Shown: positions 54,758 to 64,000 of the stretch, in pieces
How positions within the stretch are numbered: the stretch's first letter is position 1
How the letters are laid out: each line of letters starts with the position of its first letter
Assembly: GCF_963675165.1 (NCBI RefSeq)
Contig: NC_087386.1
Coordinates: 4,594,169-4,658,168, forward strand
From: Halichondria panicea
Lineage: Eukaryota > Porifera > Demospongiae > Suberitida > Halichondriidae
DNA length: 64,000 nucleotides
Direction: 5' to 3'
Notes under the pieces: model-generated
Databases searched by the model: none
Told to the model about the DNA's origin: nothing
What the model saw: only the letters and a program-made list of their open reading frames with translations
Position numbers and translations under genes: made by a program

Positions 54758-55120
54758 CTCGAGATCTATACAGATGAGAGATAATTTAAACTGACATGCA
54801 GAGACAGATTAATACTTACAGCTAGTGTATAGTCGCATGCAATGGTTGGTAGCAGTATAGTATAGAACTGTAGCAGTAGCTATGTATATAAATATTATGA
54901 TTGTAATTTCATTATGAATGAGTTTATAATTATATAATTAGATCACAATACTATTCACGCTCAATGCATCATATACTTGTTAGAACCTGGCCGATTTTAT
55001 CAGCCTAGATTCGAGGCTAAAATTCAGGGACACTGCGCATGTGCGAGTGACTTAGCTTATTAGCACTTTAATGTTACGTAATATTCACTACTAAACTTAA
55101 TGTTTGATGTTGATATCATA
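54758..55120. other. Intergenic, one MITE-like end
   Basis: Near 54985-55050 the sequence gaacctggccgattttatca...ttcgaggcta and actgcgcatgtgcgag resembles an end of the 4041-4799 family. No gene. Confidence 0.4.
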
Positions 55121-55125
55121 CTCCA

Positions 55126-55272
55126 TGTCGTAACTTAGCTAGGTCTGGACTCACCGCTAAGTTACCAACTCAGTACTGGTTTACAGTTGACAGTTTAATA
55201 GAGACTAAAAACATTGAGAACACACGTACATAAATAGTACACATAGAACAGGAAGTAAACTAAACCACAACA
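55126..55272 (-). repeat. 3' LTR of the Gypsy element
   Basis: 147 bp, identical to the other LTR. The element's polypurine tract abuts it at 55273-55286. Confidence 0.95.
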
Positions 55273-55286
55273 TTCCTCCTTCCTTT
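55273..55286 (-). other. Polypurine tract
   Basis: On the minus strand aaaggaaggaggaa immediately precedes the 3' LTR, the expected plus-strand primer site. Confidence 0.75.
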
Positions 55287-55374
55287 AGTGAGGACTCACA
55301 AAATTAACTAATGACAAAAATCATCCAACTAATGACAAAACAATACCAATAAAATACCAGTTTCCAATCAATAA

Positions 55375-58300
55375 CTACCATTTAGGTTCATATCGATCCA
55401 CAGTCTTACGGTTACGCTTAGGGTATACTTTAATCGCAGTTGCAGGTTTTGAGACAACACCTTGACTAGGGACGTCGACAGGTGGTTCTACACCAACTTC
55501 AGGTGACGGGGAGCTGTTTCCAGGAGTACTATCAGCTTGAGGTGCATACGGTGTGGTCAATTCGTCAGGAAGAATTGCATTCGGAATAGGGACCTCTTCT
55601 GGCTCGGTAGGTTCGTCTACTGTTCGGTTCCGAACCTGGTCCACATGACACCTTCGCACTTGACCATTCTGCATCTTCGCTCGAAACGATACTGGTCCTG
55701 TCTTTTCCTGTATCACACCCGGTAACCAACGATTTCCTGACTGGTAATTTCTGACATACACCAGATCTCCGGGCTCAAAACTTCTTTCGCGAGCACGGTT
55801 GTCGTGTTGTTTCACCTGTTTTGCTTGTTGACGTTCAACTCTCTCTGCTGTGTTCGGTTTAAGCAGATCTAGACGAGATCGTGGTCGACGACCTAACAAA
55901 AGTTCACTTGGGGATTGTCCAGTGGTTGACTGTGCAGTTAACCTGTAAGCAAATAACACCGTTGCAAGTCTACTGCGCATCGAACCTTTTGTTTCCTTCT
56001 TAAGTCCCTTCTTAACTACTTGCACTGCTCGTTCAGCCAGGCCATTTGTAGAGGGGTGATAAGGGGCAGACAGAATTTGGTTGATACCATTTTTCTTCAG
56101 GAATCCTTTGAATTCTGCACTAGTGAAACATGTGCCATTGTCAGACACAACACACTCTGGTAGGCCAAATTGAGAAAACAAAAACCGTAGTTCTTCGATC
56201 ACTACTCGGGATGTCGAGCCAGATGTTGGAATTGCTTCAATCCATTTTGAATGGGCATCAATGATAATCAAAAACATTTGTCCGTGAATGGGACCAGCAT
56301 AATCGATATGCAATCTGGCCCACGGGCGTGTAGGCCAAGCCCAAGGATGGAGTGGGGCAACAGGTGGTTTTGACTGTTGTTGTTGACAGGGAATGCAATC
56401 TTGTACCGTCTCTTCGACGTCTTTCGAAATACCAGGCCACCACACATACATACGCGATAGTCCTTTCATGCGAGTGGTGCCAGGATGTCCTTCGTGCAGT
56501 TGTACGAGCACATCACCTCGGTAGGTCTTGGGTACCACCACACGATTTCCCCACAGCAAGCAACCATCATGTACTGAAAGTTCTTCTCGTCGCTCATAAA
56601 AGGGCATTAGACTGGTTTCCATGGCGGAACGGTGTGGCCATCCTTGTTGCACATACTGGTGAATAGTAGAGAGTTCTGGGTCTCGTCTGGTAGCCTCTTT
56701 GATATGTGCAGCCGTGATCGGTGAGGAATCGAGATGTTCCAGTAAGAGCACCAGTTCTGGTGGTGTTCGGTCATCAGGAACAGTGTCAGTTAAGGGCAGA
56801 CGACTCAAAGCATCTGCATTACCGTGAGCTGTAGTGTTTCGGAACTTCAGCTCGTACTCGTACATCGACAGTGCCAATGACCATCGACGAATCCTTGCGG
56901 AGGCTTGTAATGAGGTTGGTTTCTGTCCACTCAGCAGGCTCAATAACGGTTTGTGATCCGTAATTAGAGTGAATTTTCGACCAAATAGGTATGCATAGAA
57001 TTTCTTTACTCCGAAAACACAGGACAGTCCTTCCTTTTCAAGCTGCGAGTAATTTCTTTCAGCCGAATTCAAAGTCCTAGAAGCATAGGCTATCGGTCTC
57101 TCGGTACCATCAGGCATTTGGTGAGCAAGTACGGCTCCAATTCCGTATGCAGAGGCATCGCAGGCCAGAACAATAGGTAATTGGGGTTTGTAATGAGCTA
57201 ACAGATTTGTTGATGTCAGCAGCTGTTTCGACCTGTTAAAAGCAAGTTCTTGCTCAGATGACCATTCCCATGGCACATCTTTGTTTAACAGCTTGTACAA
57301 TGGTGTTAAGCGAGTGGCTAGATTCGGTAGGAACTTCCCATAATAAGAAATCAATCCAATGTAGGACCTCAGTTCCGTCACATTGGTAGGGGTAGGTGCT
57401 TGCTGGACAGCACGGACTTTCTCAGGTAAGGGTCGGATACCCTTAGCGTCAACCAGGTGACCCAAAAACTCGACAGATGGAGCCATGAACGTGCACTTGC
57501 CTCGTTTGGCTCGCAAACCAGCTTCGGATAGGCGTTTCAACACTTCCTCGAGTGATTTCAGGTTCTCCGCTTCGGTTGCACTAGAGATCAAAATGTCGTC
57601 CAAATACACCACTACCCCAGCAATACCCTGTAGCAGGGTCTCCATGGTCTTCTGAAAAATGCCAGGGGCTGATGACACTCCAAAAGGTAATCTCGTGTAT
57701 TGGAACAACCCTTTTAGGGTGTTGATTACCACATAGTTCTGAGATTGGGTGTCAAGCTTTAACTGTTGATAAGCTTGTGTCAGATCTAATTTAGTAAAGA
57801 TCTTTCCGTCAGCCAGGGTTGCAAATAAATCTTCCACCTTCGGCAGGGGGTAACGATGGAGTTTAGAAACGGGGTTAACTGTCATTCGGAAATCGCCACA
57901 TATTCTCACACTCGTTCGATCACTCTTTAACACTGCCACAATTGGTGCGGCCCATTCAGCATAGTCCACGGGCTTCAGAGTGCCTTCCTGAACCAGCCTC
58001 TCCAGTTCCTCTTCAACTTTCGTTCGCATAGCATATGGAAGACGTCTGGCTTTGTTAAAACGGGGAACAGCATCAGCGTCCACTACAAGGGAGGCTTCTT
58101 GTCCCTGGTACGTACCCAGTCCTTTCTGGAACACATCGGGGTACTTGGCCAGTAAGTCCTGTAAACCTGGAGCTTGGGTATAGTGAATGTTAGACCAATT
58201 CAACTTAATAGCATTTAGCCAGTTCCTGCCAAACAACAAAGGTCCATTCCCTTGAACAACAACAAGAGGTAAGGTCACCTTTTTGTTATCATACACAACC

Positions 58301-59367
58301 TCAACATCAAAACTTCCCATTACTACAAGGGGTTCCTTTGAGTAGGTCTGTAAGTTGATATCAGATGGGTCTAAGCTCCTCCCTGGCCACAACTGTTTGT
58401 ACTGTGACTCTGATACTAGAGATACTGAGGCACCTGTGTCTAGTTCCATACACACAGTAGTACCCTCTATACTCACGAGTACTTTTATTGGGGGCTGGTA
58501 GATCCTGTGGATTCCTCCAACTTCTTCTACCATCAGCAGGAAGTCTTCGTCATCTGATTCTCCAGACTCTCTTGCTTGGTTTATTCCAGCCCTTTTCTTA
58601 TACTTGTCATGTCGGGGGAACTTCTTCGGGTTTGGGCGTCCCTTGGCAGCTCGACACATCTTTTGCAAGTGTCCCACTTTATGACATCCTCTACACACAA
58701 AGTCCTTGTACGGGCAGTCATTGCCACTGTGACTCGTCTTGCCACATCGATAACACTTCGAGTTAGTTTTAATCGGTTTCGGCGTCTGTTTCTGGACGTA
58801 ATGTACTCCTTCTTTATGGGATTCGCTTCCCATCTCACGAAGGTTCTTCTCTGCAGTCTCAGAACCTTGAGCAATCTGAATAGCCGTAGCCAATGTCAGC
58901 TCTCGTTCTGCTAGCAGCTTCTTCTGTATGTAGGTGTCCTTGACTCCCCACACTAGCCTGTCACGTAGTACTTTGTCCAATGCAGCACCGTAATTACAAA
59001 ATTCGGCTAGCTTCCTCAGCGCAGCTACATAGTCAGCAATAGACTCTCCTTCTTTCTTCGCTCTAGAGTTGAATCGGAAACGTTGCATGACTTCGGTAGG
59101 CCTCGGACTGTAGTGTGCAGTAAGCACTTCCACCAGCTCCTCAAATGTTTTCTCTGCAGGCCTTGCTGGTGCAATTAGACTTCGCAGCAGATTGTAGGCA
59201 CTACGGCCCACTACTGCGAGAAAGGTAGCTCTCTTCTTCACAGCACTACCATCTCCAGTGATATCGTTCGCAACAAAAAACTGTTCGAGTCTCTCCACAT
59301 ACTGCGGCCATTCCTCCAACGCTGGATCGAATTGCTCGAGGTGCCCAAGCAGTCCTGTAGCCATCAT
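55375..59367 (-). CDS. Gag-Pol polyprotein of the Gypsy element
   Basis: 1330 residues in one frame, without a gag/pol frameshift. Gag-type capsid region ~10-175; two CCHC-type knuckles at CYRCGKTSHSGNDC (205-218) and CRGCHKVGHLQKMC (225-238); aspartic protease with MELDTGASVS (307-316); reverse transcriptase ~440-620 with the catalytic VVYLDDILIS (587-596); RNase H ~690-820; integrase with an HHCC zinc domain (HEGHPGTTRM ... CIPC) and a DDE core (HIDYAGP, VVSDNGT, NGLAERA). Order PR-RT-RH-IN is the Ty3/Gypsy order. The last ~90 residues are proline-rich without a chromodomain I can recognise. No envelope gene, so a retrotransposon rather than a retrovirus. All motifs appear intact, so it may be active. 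Confidence 0.95.
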   Translation of the reverse strand: MMATGLLGHLEQFDPALEEWPQYVERLEQFFVANDITGDGSAVKKRATFLAVVGRSAYNLLRSLIAPARPAEKTFEELVEVLTAHYSPRPTEVMQRFRFNSRAKKEGESIADYVAALRKLAEFCNYGAALDKVLRDRLVWGVKDTYIQKKLLAERELTLATAIQIAQGSETAEKNLREMGSESHKEGVHYVQKQTPKPIKTNSKCYRCGKTSHSGNDCPYKDFVCRGCHKVGHLQKMCRAAKGRPNPKKFPRHDKYKKRAGINQARESGESDDEDFLLMVEEVGGIHRIYQPPIKVLVSIEGTTVCMELDTGASVSLVSESQYKQLWPGRSLDPSDINLQTYSKEPLVVMGSFDVEVVYDNKKVTLPLVVVQGNGPLLFGRNWLNAIKLNWSNIHYTQAPGLQDLLAKYPDVFQKGLGTYQGQEASLVVDADAVPRFNKARRLPYAMRTKVEEELERLVQEGTLKPVDYAEWAAPIVAVLKSDRTSVRICGDFRMTVNPVSKLHRYPLPKVEDLFATLADGKIFTKLDLTQAYQQLKLDTQSQNYVVINTLKGLFQYTRLPFGVSSAPGIFQKTMETLLQGIAGVVVYLDDILISSATEAENLKSLEEVLKRLSEAGLRAKRGKCTFMAPSVEFLGHLVDAKGIRPLPEKVRAVQQAPTPTNVTELRSYIGLISYYGKFLPNLATRLTPLYKLLNKDVPWEWSSEQELAFNRSKQLLTSTNLLAHYKPQLPIVLACDASAYGIGAVLAHQMPDGTERPIAYASRTLNSAERNYSQLEKEGLSCVFGVKKFYAYLFGRKFTLITDHKPLLSLLSGQKPTSLQASARIRRWSLALSMYEYELKFRNTTAHGNADALSRLPLTDTVPDDRTPPELVLLLEHLDSSPITAAHIKEATRRDPELSTIHQYVQQGWPHRSAMETSLMPFYERREELSVHDGCLLWGNRVVVPKTYRGDVLVQLHEGHPGTTRMKGLSRMYVWWPGISKDVEETVQDCIPCQQQQSKPPVAPLHPWAWPTRPWARLHIDYAGPIHGQMFLIIIDAHSKWIEAIPTSGSTSRVVIEELRFLFSQFGLPECVVSDNGTCFTSAEFKGFLKKNGINQILSAPYHPSTNGLAERAVQVVKKGLKKETKGSMRSRLATVLFAYRLTAQSTTGQSPSELLLGRRPRSRLDLLKPNTAERVERQQAKQVKQHDNRARERSFEPGDLVYVRNYQSGNRWLPGVIQEKTGPVSFRAKMQNGQVRRCHVDQVRNRTVDEPTEPEEVPIPNAILPDELTTPYAPQADSTPGNSSPSPEVGVEPPVDVPSQGVVSKPATAIKVYPKRNRKTVDRYEPKW

Positions 59368-59374
59368 AGAGTTC

Positions 59375-59395
59375 TAACTCCTCGTCGCCAATTTA
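59375..59395 (-). other. Primer-binding site region
   Basis: Directly inside the 5' LTR the minus strand reads taaattggcgacgaggagtt; tggcgacgagg should pair with a tRNA 3' end (CCA), a few bases from the LTR. The tRNA identity was not determined. Confidence 0.55.
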
Positions 59396-59542
59396 TGTCG
59401 TAACTTAGCTAGGTCTGGACTCACCGCTAAGTTACCAACTCAGTACTGGTTTACAGTTGACAGTTTAATAGAGACTAAAAACATTGAGAACACACGTACA
59501 TAAATAGTACACATAGAACAGGAAGTAAACTAAACCACAACA
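59396..59542 (-). repeat. 5' LTR of the Gypsy element
   Basis: 147 bp, identical to the 3' LTR over its full length. Confidence 0.95.
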
Positions 59543-59547
59543 CTCCA

Positions 59548-61359
59548 CTTCTTCTGTTTGTTGTTGTGCGAGCCTCTAGGCGACCGCTCCACATAGAATT
59601 TGTTCGCCTTTTTACATCACTTCACTTTACTTGTCAGTTGACGTTTTTCACGATCTAAGAATTTGGTTAAAGCTACACTGTGTCAGTGAAGTCAATTTGT
59701 CTGTAAAAGTTGTTGTTGCCTATTATAGCTATAGCTATAGCTATAGGAGCCTAATTTGTCTCGCCTATCTAGAATCCTTCTACACCGGTACCAAGTTAAG
59801 AGCTCAACAACATTTACATGCATATACATGTATAAATAATTATTATGTAGGTACATGTAAAACAGGTTTGTAGGAGCTCAATCTAAGCACCTGTCCACCA
59901 ATACCTCTATACACTGATAATATCCAGCCCATTAACTCCACAATAAACTCTCACATGCAAGACAGGAGTGTCAATGAAATCAACTCCTGCACACAGCCTC
60001 ACGGTAACCATGCACTCCAAGACCATGCAAACTGCTCTCAATAACCCGCTCTCGACATGCACGATTCCCAGTCGATATAAATGTAAACAACCGTACCATC
60101 TCCTTGAGTCCATGACTCTAACTATCAACAATGGCCTTAAATGGTCATGTTACACCAGAAACACCAGTTCTACAAGAAGGCTAAACTATACATCTTGGTT
60201 TCATCCACCGCAAGCTCCATCAATCACACCATGCACTTCAGATTCGGAACCAGATCTACTGCACTGCTGTTCTATCCATAAAGTTGTGGTAGACTAAGAG
60301 TCTGGGATCCTCATCACCACTCAGATATACAATAAAAATGTGCAAGCAAAGTGGTAACAAAGCGGTGGAAGGCCGAAATATGCAACCTGCATGCTTGTGT
60401 CCTTGAACTGGCAACCTCTATATCGTCTCGAAGAAAGAACCAAACTGAAAGTTTGACATACTTCTATTATAAATTATAATGAAAACATCGGGTCAGATAA
60501 TTATAGTATATTTATCTCACCCGATGTTTTCACCCTCCACCTTTATAATTATATCCTTCTCCCCATCACCATCATAATCAAACTATACCCTGCCCATATA
60601 CATGTAATCATTCCTTTTTCCCCTCTATATAATTATTATGTAACTATAGTCCGTCCACCTTCAACTGCAAAGCATCTTTCAACATAATTATAGAATCCCC
60701 CATTATCTGTATCAAAATCAATCTTTCGGTTGTAGTAACTATAGATATTGTCCTGTAATGCACAGAAAACTGGAATGCATTGCCCTGATACGCCCACTCA
60801 TTTACTCTTTATTTAGCTCATGTGATGAGTGCGCTTGTGTGTTTATGCATAGCGTAAATGTGTCCTGGCTATAGACCTTTATCTTACTATTATACCCTTA
60901 TAATTATAAGCCTCTATAGTCTTACAAACTAAAATGCAATGTCTGATAGCACTGGCATAACTTGAATGACCTGTGTGTGCAAAATGCATGTATACGTACA
61001 TCCAGATCAGGCAAAATGTGTAAACTGCATGAACACACTGTGAGCCTCCTAATTATAATTACTGACACATGCATGCAACAGAACAAATTTGTACTGGTCA
61101 TAAATTTTGTGTACACATAAAATAATTGTATTGTGAGATGAATTTCTCTTTGAATATTGCATGGCTATAATTATACAGAACAGTACTATAAAAAAGCAAC
61201 ACAAGATTTATACACAGTGCTACAATAGGTATATTATAGATCTAAAAAGCAATAAAGCGGCTTGAGTACAAGGTGACACTAGTGCTATAGTCGACTAACT
61301 GCTATATAAAGCTAGAACAGCACAAATTCGTTTTTGAAGTATTGACAATCCATAAATAT
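59548..61359. other. Intergenic, no gene seen
   Basis: No exon chain. Contains a 53-bp inverted repeat at 60480-60532 (tgaaaacatcgggt.agataa with one mismatch to its inverse) and AT-rich sequence. Confidence 0.45.
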
Positions 61360-61665
61360 AATCAAGGGTGTATCGACTAATTAAGTTCCTTGTTTTTTTG
61401 TAAGTGTATTGTGTATCAGCTGCCAAGTTTAGTGCGTAATTGTTGAATGTGAGAGTCATCATGCATGGCACTTGCAAACGTATTTAGAACCACACAGAAG
61501 TAGTTCGTTTAATGTGCTGAAGGCGTCTTCAGCACATTCAAATTAGATGTTAGAAGGATCTTGAGGGATTTTGCATTACAGCTAGTCCCTGAAACATTTA
61601 GTTCGTGAATTTGGGGCAAATCTTTTAGTGCGTTCAATAGTTTTTGCAACTGTTTTCGTTTAGAT
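61360..61665 (-). pseudogene. LRR-gene relic
   Basis: Minus-strand pieces LLNALKDLPQIHELNVSG and, in a different frame, AFSTLNELLLCGS, then QLRTKLGS, parallel the end of the gene at 63420-63995 (AFDALKELLQSGP ... QELRTIL). Frame breaks and stops show decay. Confidence 0.55.
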
Positions 61666-62099
61666 AACAATCTTCTAGCTGAATAGACTATAGATTTTTG
61701 CTTTGGGAAAGTAGGTCACACATGCTTGTACTGCTGTTTCCCCTTTCACAATTTGGACAATCTTCAAATGCTTTTCTCTGGCCAGATAAGTTGCAGGATT
61801 TGAGGTATTCGTGGTTGCAATGAGGTAACCGTGTGTGAAGAATTGAAGTGCATAATTAGCGCAGATACACAAGTTCTCGCTGTACATGGCTGGTAAATTA
61901 ACTTCCTTCCTGGAAATGGTGAAGTAAAAAAGTAAAAAAGATTTGTTCGACATTGATTTTAGTTTAACTGTTTTTTCCTGCCAGTCAACAAGGCATTTAG
62001 CTAACGTTACAGTATCATGACGGTTCGAGCTGTGGAACAAAGATGTCAACGAGTCTTCATTATTAATTTTGATACGTATCAACGTGTACAGCATTCAAA

Positions 62100-63419
62100 A
62101 TGCAGTGACTTGACATATCCTTGGATGTTATAAGATAATTTCTATCAGCATTTCAAGTTCTATAATTATGGTTTCTTCTTTTTTCAATGTCACAGACAAT
62201 GAACTATTACTGTTATGAAATGAACGAAAGTTGAATGAATATACCAAATTCCGGTACACGTTTGACAGTTTCTAGCAGATATAGTTTTCACTGTCATAAT
62301 AGGTTAATAGACTCAATGGTGCTGCTAGACAGTGATAGTGACTGTACAATGGAAGTCATCTATGACAAAGGTCAATGGCTTTATTTTTTTGCTTAGGCAT
62401 AATTATGAGTTCACAGAGAAGAACATCACAATCCATTAAAAGTTGTTGGTCAATATGCGAATAGACTCCACTTCATCAGTAACAAGCATTTTCAAGCAAT
62501 CAACAGAAATGAAGGAGTTCCATAAGTTTCGTGAAACGATAAGTAATAAATCTTCATTTGGCTTATAATCTTCTTCCAGTCAGTAATAGCGAATCAAGAG
62601 AACATTAATTTTAACAGTTAGTATATGAGGTCTGATTTGCTCCCCGCAAGTTTGGATAGATGAATTTCTAGTATCAGGATCAGATTTGAAATGTAGTCCG
62701 GAACAAGGAAAGTTTCATATGAGGATACTCCAAACTGTCATCATGACCATACTTTAGAATAATTGTTTGTTTTTATTCTTGATATGAAAATCCACCTATC
62801 TTGGTCGTTTCTATTTGGCGCAATGGCAAAGCTACACCGGAATCAAGGTGATTTCCAATACTGTTGAGATTATCAAGAGAAACAATACTATTTGACAGCA
62901 TAGGAGGTTGTCGATGACAAATCACAGAAGGAGACTAATACTCTTCTATTAAATTGCATAAGCATTGGATGGCGATAACTGATGGGGTCACACTTGTCAC
63001 AGCTTGTAAAGATTTGTGGAAGGTTTGGAATTGAAAGCTCTGATAATGTGCTGATAATGTGCTGGTGTCAACAAATCCAACCAAACCTTTTTCAACAGTC
63101 GGTCTTAATGATTAGCAGGAGTAAGGAAATAGTAGTTGTAGCATCAGAATTTTGTTATATAATACGATATATGTGCGCACATTGAACATACGAGCGATCG
63201 AGGCAATTCAAGTGTGAGGGGTTTGAAGTCTGGTCTCTCCTAGCTGCAACAATTTATCCACACCAGAAATTATGTGTAGTATATCAATTAGTCTACGTAG
63301 ATGCAGTCAACAAATCCTAAGTAACATAAAATTGTATATAATTATAAGTGTACAATGTAGTGTAAAACTGCTTACTGATGAATTAGCTAAGAGACAAATA
63401 TTGGTTTCCTTTTGACTAT
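62100..63419. other. No supported gene; possible decayed coding sequence
   Basis: Minus-strand fragments such as GVSSYETFLVPDYI (about 62690) and NSIGNHLDSGVALPLRQIET (about 62830) look protein-like but are separated by stops. They may be remnants of a gene related to the LRR gene to the right. Confidence 0.3.
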
Positions 63420-63995
63420 TTAAAAGTGACTATGAAGACGATCTTCAATGTGTCTTGTATTTCTGATGTTGTGTAAAGATGCAGGATAAGGTGTATTGTG
63501 TATCAGCTTCCCTTTTGGCTGAAGTATAGTGCGTAATTCTTGAATCTGACAGGGAGAAAATTGGCACTGACAAGTGTACAGATTGATAATTGGTCCACTT
63601 TGAAGTAGTTCCTTCAATGCATCGAAGGCTTCTTTGGAAATTGCATTCGTAGAAATACTGAGGGTTTGAAGGGAATTATTTTGGTTAAGAATTGTGAAGA
63701 CTTTCCTCCAATCAACTGATTGTATTGTAGGCCTGAAATTAGACATTCTGAAATATCCAGTTGTAACTTTGAAACCATCAAGTACTAGGTCCTTTAGAGT
63801 GAAATTACTACCTAAACCTGTAGCTATGTGCTCATAAACTGAGTCGTGAATGTCACTAAATGATATACCCAGAGTATGCAAGCATCTATTTTCTTTCACC
63901 ATAAATTCAATAGCTGGACCAACACTTTCATTCAAAGTTTTAAGTAAACTCAGGTGTAATACTTTAAGTTTGCTGTTTTTCGAGAGCCCTTTCAT
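63420..63995 (-). CDS. Leucine-rich-repeat protein, 3' end, partial
   Basis: 191 codons run from the window edge to a stop at 63420-63422; the frame is open to the edge, so the true start lies outside. LRR units are visible: LKVLHLSLLKTLNESVG, CLHTLGISFSDIHDSV, TLKDLVLDGFKV, SLQTLSISTNAISKEAFDAL. The ~28-residue sp. with L..L.(I/V)....I resembles ribonuclease-inhibitor-type LRRs found at the C-termini of NLR receptors, which are greatly expanded in sponges. No NACHT domain is in the window, so NLR identity is only a suggestion. Confidence 0.65.
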   Translation of the reverse strand: MKGLSKNSKLKVLHLSLLKTLNESVGPAIEFMVKENRCLHTLGISFSDIHDSVYEHIATGLGSNFTLKDLVLDGFKVTTGYFRMSNFRPTIQSVDWRKVFTILNQNNSLQTLSISTNAISKEAFDALKELLQSGPIINLYTCQCQFSPCQIQELRTILQPKGKLIHNTPYPASLHNIRNTRHIEDRLHSHF

Positions 63996-64000
63996 TAATT

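Larger units (their letters stand above)
55126..59542 (-). mobile_element. Complete Ty3/Gypsy LTR retrotransposon
   Basis: 4417 bp flanked by a 5-bp duplication ctcca (55121-55125 and 59543-59547). Both 147-bp LTRs (55126-55272, 59396-59542) are identical base for base and begin/end TG...CA. On the minus strand the 5' LTR is at the right. A single long gag-pol frame fills the interior. Identical LTRs and an unbroken frame imply very recent insertion. Confidence 0.96.

Noticed and set aside
55126-59542. Retrovirus
   Set aside because: No envelope frame and Gypsy-type domain order with short LTRs; a retrotransposon.
61675-62094. 139-codon open frame on the minus strand
   Set aside because: No recognisable domain. 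Adjacent to an LRR relic, so possibly part of a decayed gene, but I cannot support it.

Overview
The window looks like nuclear DNA of a metazoan, most likely a demosponge. The evidence is AT-rich sequence, compact genes split by many short GT-AG introns, full-length orthologs of animal genes (HACE1, PIK3R4/VPS15, a three-domain gelsolin), a fibrinogen-domain secreted protein, an LRR protein of the type expanded in sponges, relics of a receptor family I associate with sponges and cnidarians, and very dense short inverted-repeat elements. The species was not determined; similarity to Amphimedon is an impression, not a search result. All exon models were built by hand from splice sites, reading phase and remembered family sequences.

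Layout. 1-5.6 kb: no intact gene; a frameshifted glycosyltransferase-like pseudogene, a decayed LINE tail and a TA-flanked inverted-repeat element. 5.7-20.2 kb (minus): HACE1, 24 coding exons, with tRNA-Leu genes in two introns. 20.3-27.8 kb (plus): a severin/gelsolin-like gene, divergent from HACE1 across 184 bp, whose first intron holds an intronless polyamine-oxidase-like gene on the opposite strand (22.0-23.4 kb). 29.3-30.6 kb (plus): a two-exon protein with a degenerate caspase-like fold signature, convergent with the next gene. 30.8-50.2 kb (minus): PIK3R4/VPS15, 39 coding exons, 1426 codons. Its intron 6 carries 12 intact tRNA-Ala genes whose anticodons alternate UGC/AGC in a ~413-bp dimeric repeat, plus one degenerate copy; two more tRNA-Ala genes lie in other introns on the opposite strand. 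50.5-51.7 kb: protein-kinase and receptor relics and an inverted-repeat element. 53.5-54.8 kb (plus): a secreted fibrinogen-domain protein. 55.1-59.5 kb: an intact Ty3/Gypsy retrotransposon (minus) with identical LTRs and a 5-bp target duplication. 61.4-64 kb (minus): an LRR relic and the 3' end of an LRR gene that runs off the window.

How the genes relate. The genes are typical housekeeping or innate-type functions and do not form an operon: HACE1 is a HECT ubiquitin ligase, VPS15 is the regulatory pseudokinase of the VPS34 PI3-kinase complex, and the gelsolin-like protein severs or caps actin. HACE1 regulation of Rac1 and gelsolin action on actin both concern the cytoskeleton, which makes the shared promoter region worth noting, but that link is inference. 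The most unusual structure is the alternating tRNA-Ala array inside VPS15. I found no CRISPR, phage or bacterial defence system.
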